A stretch of DNA of 30,991 nt from Tubulinosema ratisbonensis. Lineage: Eukaryota > Microsporidia > Tubulinosematidae. A program made the translations under genes and the position numbers. Each line of letters begins with the position of its first letter. Position 1 is the first letter of the stretch. Positions 29,091 to 30,991 of this stretch are shown piece by piece. A model generated the notes under the pieces. It was not told where the DNA came from. It searched no databases and saw only the letters and a program-made list of their open reading frames with translations. The stretch is from the NCBI GenBank assembly GCA_004000155.1, contig RCSS01000046.1, positions 1-30,991 of the forward strand. Reading direction: 5' to 3'.

Positions 29091-30038
29091 ATGTATTTTA
29101 ATCAAACAATAAAAGACATTTCTTCTTATGAAAATATTGGAGTAATTGGTGAAGGTACCTATGGAAAAGTGTATAAAGCAAAGCATAGACCTACTGAGAT
29201 GATAGTCGCAGTAAAAAAGATTGAGTTAGAAGAAGATTCTGGGATATCTTTACCTACAATAAGAGAAATTAAGAATTTACAAAGATTAAACAGTGAATTT
29301 ATTGTTAAGATGATTGAGGTTATCCAAGAGGGTAATTACTATTATTTGGTAATGGAATATGTTCCTTTTGATTTAACAGGATTAATAAAAAAGAATATTT
29401 ATTTTGATGATGAAACTTTGATTACTTTTTGTTACGAATTACTTAAATCTATCAGTTATCTTCACAGCAAAGGAATAATTCACAGGGATATCAAATCAAG
29501 TAACATTTTAATGACAAGAGAAGGAAAAATTAAGTTAGTAGATTTTGGTTTAGCGAGAGAAAAATGTAATTTGATGACAAACAGGGTTTGTACTTTGTGG
29601 TACAGAGCACCAGAATTACTATTAGGAAGTGAAAATTATGATGAAAAAATAGACACTTGGTCCGTAGGTTGTGTAATTCTAGAGCTTAGATTGAAAAAGG
29701 TTCCTTATAAAGGAAGTGATGAAGTGTCACAAATCAAAAATATTTTTATGCAATTAGGCAGCCCAAAAGAAATTTTTAATTGGAGTGACATGTTTGAACA
29801 ATCAAGTTATACAAAAAATGAACCTTTTTTAGAGACAATTACTAAAAATTATGGAGAATATTTCAATGATGATTTATTATTTTTACTTTCTAAACTGTTA
29901 TGTTTAGATCCTAAAGAAAGAATGACTCCTGTTGAGCTATTAGAATTACAAATTTTTAAGAAATCTTCTCCTAAATTTATTAACATTGATATTGAAGATG
30001 TGAATGAGTATATTTATAATGAAAAAAATAAATTATGA
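29091..30038 (+). CDS. CDK-type Ser/Thr kinase, CTK1/CDK12-CDK9 subgroup
   Basis: A complete 315-residue cyclin-dependent kinase made of the catalytic domain alone. Visible elements: glycine loop GEGTYGKVY (20-28), ATP-binding Lys42 (AVKK), cyclin-binding helix SLPTIRE (53-59) with Glu59, catalytic HRDIKSSN (131-138) with Asp133, DFG (151-153), activation-loop Thr163 before NRVCTLWYRAPE, and GCVILEL. The SLPTIRE helix and DIKSSNIL resemble the PITxIRE and DIKCSNIL of CTK1/CDK12 and CDK9, kinases that phosphorylate the RNA polymerase II C-terminal domain during elongation, rather than the PSTAIRE/DLKPQN of cell-cycle CDKs. The low-complexity N-terminal extension of yeast Ctk1 is missing. It follows eL6 by 38 bp, with no CCC motif seen. 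The exact CDK subgroup is less sure than the family. Confidence 0.9.
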   Translation: MYFNQTIKDISSYENIGVIGEGTYGKVYKAKHRPTEMIVAVKKIELEEDSGISLPTIREIKNLQRLNSEFIVKMIEVIQEGNYYYLVMEYVPFDLTGLIKKNIYFDDETLITFCYELLKSISYLHSKGIIHRDIKSSNILMTREGKIKLVDFGLAREKCNLMTNRVCTLWYRAPELLLGSENYDEKIDTWSVGCVILELRLKKVPYKGSDEVSQIKNIFMQLGSPKEIFNWSDMFEQSSYTKNEPFLETITKNYGEYFNDDLLFLLSKLLCLDPKERMTPVELLELQIFKKSSPKFINIDIEDVNEYIYNEKNKL

Positions 30039-30310
30039 ATAAGAAATTTTGATTATTGAAAAAATTAATATTTTTCAAAGATTTTAACATTTTTTTTAAT
30101 TTTTTTTAAGTTAAATTTTATTTTTTGATATCAAAAATTTTTAATTTTTGTGATTTTTTTACAAATTTTGCAAAAAAAAATAAATTTCTTAACTTTTAAA
30201 AAATCAAAAATAGAGATGATTTTACCTCATAAGATGATAACAAAGACAGGTTCATTGATTCGCTCTTAAAAAAATCTTAGGTCAAGATATTAAAAGNTCC
30301 AGGTGTTAGT
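30039..30310. other. AT-rich spacer
   Basis: No gene seen. Its 3' part (from about 30200) may be the badly eroded 5' portion of the transposase remnant that follows. Confidence 0.5.
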
Positions 30311-30762
30311 GTGGAANTAGACGAAANNNNTTTTTGCCACGGCTTTTTGATTNACTNTGCCTCTGTATTGGAAGATGAGTTTGATGGGATTACATGTTTT
30401 TTGGACTAATCGAGAGCGATACTGACCATATNAAATATNAAATTNTTCAAAATAGAAGAGAANAGACNTTCAGAGAACTTTCTAATAGAAATTANAAGCC
30501 TTNAATAACTNTTATTACGGTTAGACATAAGTAATATCCAGGAGCAGTAAGAGAAATATCTNGGCATCATATAGTTGTAAATAATTCCACTAAATTTACT
30601 AACCAAAAANGATTTTACATGAANAATATCGAAAACTTGCATTNGATATNNAAGTANGAAATTAAAANGCGTATAGGAGTGAGCAAAGCAAATTTAAAAA
30701 GTTTTCCAAAGGAGTTTGATTTTTGTTTTAGGAATTTAAGAAAAAAACNGAANGAGAAATAA
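30290..30762 (+). pseudogene. broken IS1595/ISXO2-like (Merlin) DDE transposase
   Basis: Relic of a Merlin-superfamily cut-and-paste transposase. In one frame from about 30290, KxPGVSVExDE gives the first catalytic Asp (family GGPGxxVEIDE). Near 30385-30400 the frame shifts, and the next frame reads MFFGLIESDTD (family WVFGGIERxTG), then ITVRHK-stop-YPG at the place of the second Asp (ITDxW..Y), HHIVVNNSTKFTN, then NIENLHxIxK with the catalytic Glu (family NxIEsxWxxxK), and finally RIGVSKANLKSFPKEFDFCFRN, the usual C-terminal block, ending at TAA 30760-30762. The second catalytic Asp appears lost and a TAA stands at 30532-30534. The N-terminal zinc-ribbon region is missing. About 20 ambiguous bases in this stretch mean that some breaks may be sequencing errors. 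It was not one continuous ORF. Confidence 0.75.
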
Positions 30763-30901
30763 AAGAAGGGNTTGAAATATACTAGCCTTTATAAATGGAA
30801 GAAATNATTATTATAAGATTNATNAATATTNNAAATAANTTANCATTTTTTATATTATATAGCCTTTTTAATTTAAATTGTAGTAAAAGNTGCTAAGAAG
30901 A
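30763..30901. other. spacer between transposase relic and terminal palindrome
   Basis: 139 bp of AT-rich sequence with several ambiguous bases and no visible gene. Confidence 0.5.
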
Positions 30902-30991
30902 TTCAGCGAGTTTTGAATTTTTAATTTATTTAATATTAATTTTACACATAAAATTACTATTAAATAAATTAAAAATTCAAAACTCGCTGAA
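30902..30991. repeat. 90-nt near-perfect palindrome at the window end
   Basis: The outer arms 30902-30935 and 30958-30991 are exact reverse complements over 34 bp, beginning TTCAGCGAG and ending CTCGCTGAA. After one mismatched pair the inner arms TAATTTTA (30937-30944) and TAAAATTA (30949-30956) continue the pairing around the 4-nt loop CACA. The right end coincides with the end of the window. It may be the tip of a foldback or MITE-like element, the terminal repeat of the neighbouring Merlin relic, or an assembly foldback. Confidence 0.9.

Noticed and set aside
30406..30642. 78-codon ORF on - with many unknown residues
   Set aside because: It is antisense to the transposase relic, whose plus-strand reading gives a clear family match.
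1..30991. CRISPR arrays, operons or prokaryotic defence genes
   Set aside because: No spaced direct repeats and no bacterial genes are visible; the coding content is eukaryotic.

Overview
The window looks like nuclear DNA of a microsporidian with a large, gene-poor, very AT-rich genome. The evidence is short intron-less versions of core eukaryotic genes (eL6, RPN8, a CDK, PUS7, XPF, GPI1, a likely RPC82, a likely Eaf7), tightly packed gene islands, and an ACCCTTA-type 'CCC' motif directly upstream of several start codons, which is the known microsporidian core promoter signature. An Edhazardia- or Anncaliia-like species is a guess from the sparse layout. Nothing viral or bacterial was recognised apart from one IS1595/Merlin-type transposase relic.

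Layout. 1-4.6 kb: AT-rich, no confident gene, a few hairpins and coding-like scraps. 4.66-7.7 kb: island 1, all on +, with a membrane-anchored protein of unknown function, the XPF/Rad1 nuclease, and a 42-residue Lys-rich protein that has its own CCC motif. 7.7-9.2 kb: gap with two GC-rich hairpins. 9.2-12.6 kb: island 2, with an SLC41/MgtE-like cation carrier and an Eaf7/MRGBP-like subunit on +, the GPI1/PIG-Q-like subunit on - (overlapping Eaf7 tail-to-tail by 4 bp), and RPN8 on + sharing a 103-bp divergent promoter with GPI1. 12.6-23.8 kb: an 11.2-kb desert. Its first 3 kb is the most structured: nested inverted repeats, GC-rich hairpins, and short ORFs that may be decayed genes. The rest is bland, ending in four perfect 22-bp repeats. 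23.8-27.8 kb: PUS7 and an RPC82-like Pol III subunit, both on -. 28.0-30.0 kb: a small uncertain ORF on -, then eL6 and a CTK1/CDK12-type kinase on +. 30.3-31.0 kb: a low-quality stretch full of Ns holding a broken Merlin/ISXO2-like transposase, then a 90-nt near-perfect palindrome exactly at the window end.

The genes are housekeeping: translation (eL6), tRNA modification (PUS7), Pol III and Pol II transcription (RPC82, CTK1-like), chromatin (Eaf7), proteasome (RPN8), DNA repair (XPF), GPI anchoring (GPI1) and ion transport. They form no obvious common pathway. The CCC motif sits at only part of them. It also corrects the start of GPI1 and supports one gene too short for routine calling. No new defence or mobile system is evident. 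The most interesting leads are the structured non-coding candidates at 13.69-13.82 kb and 8.44-8.56 kb, the Lys-rich microprotein, and the terminal palindrome beside the transposase relic.
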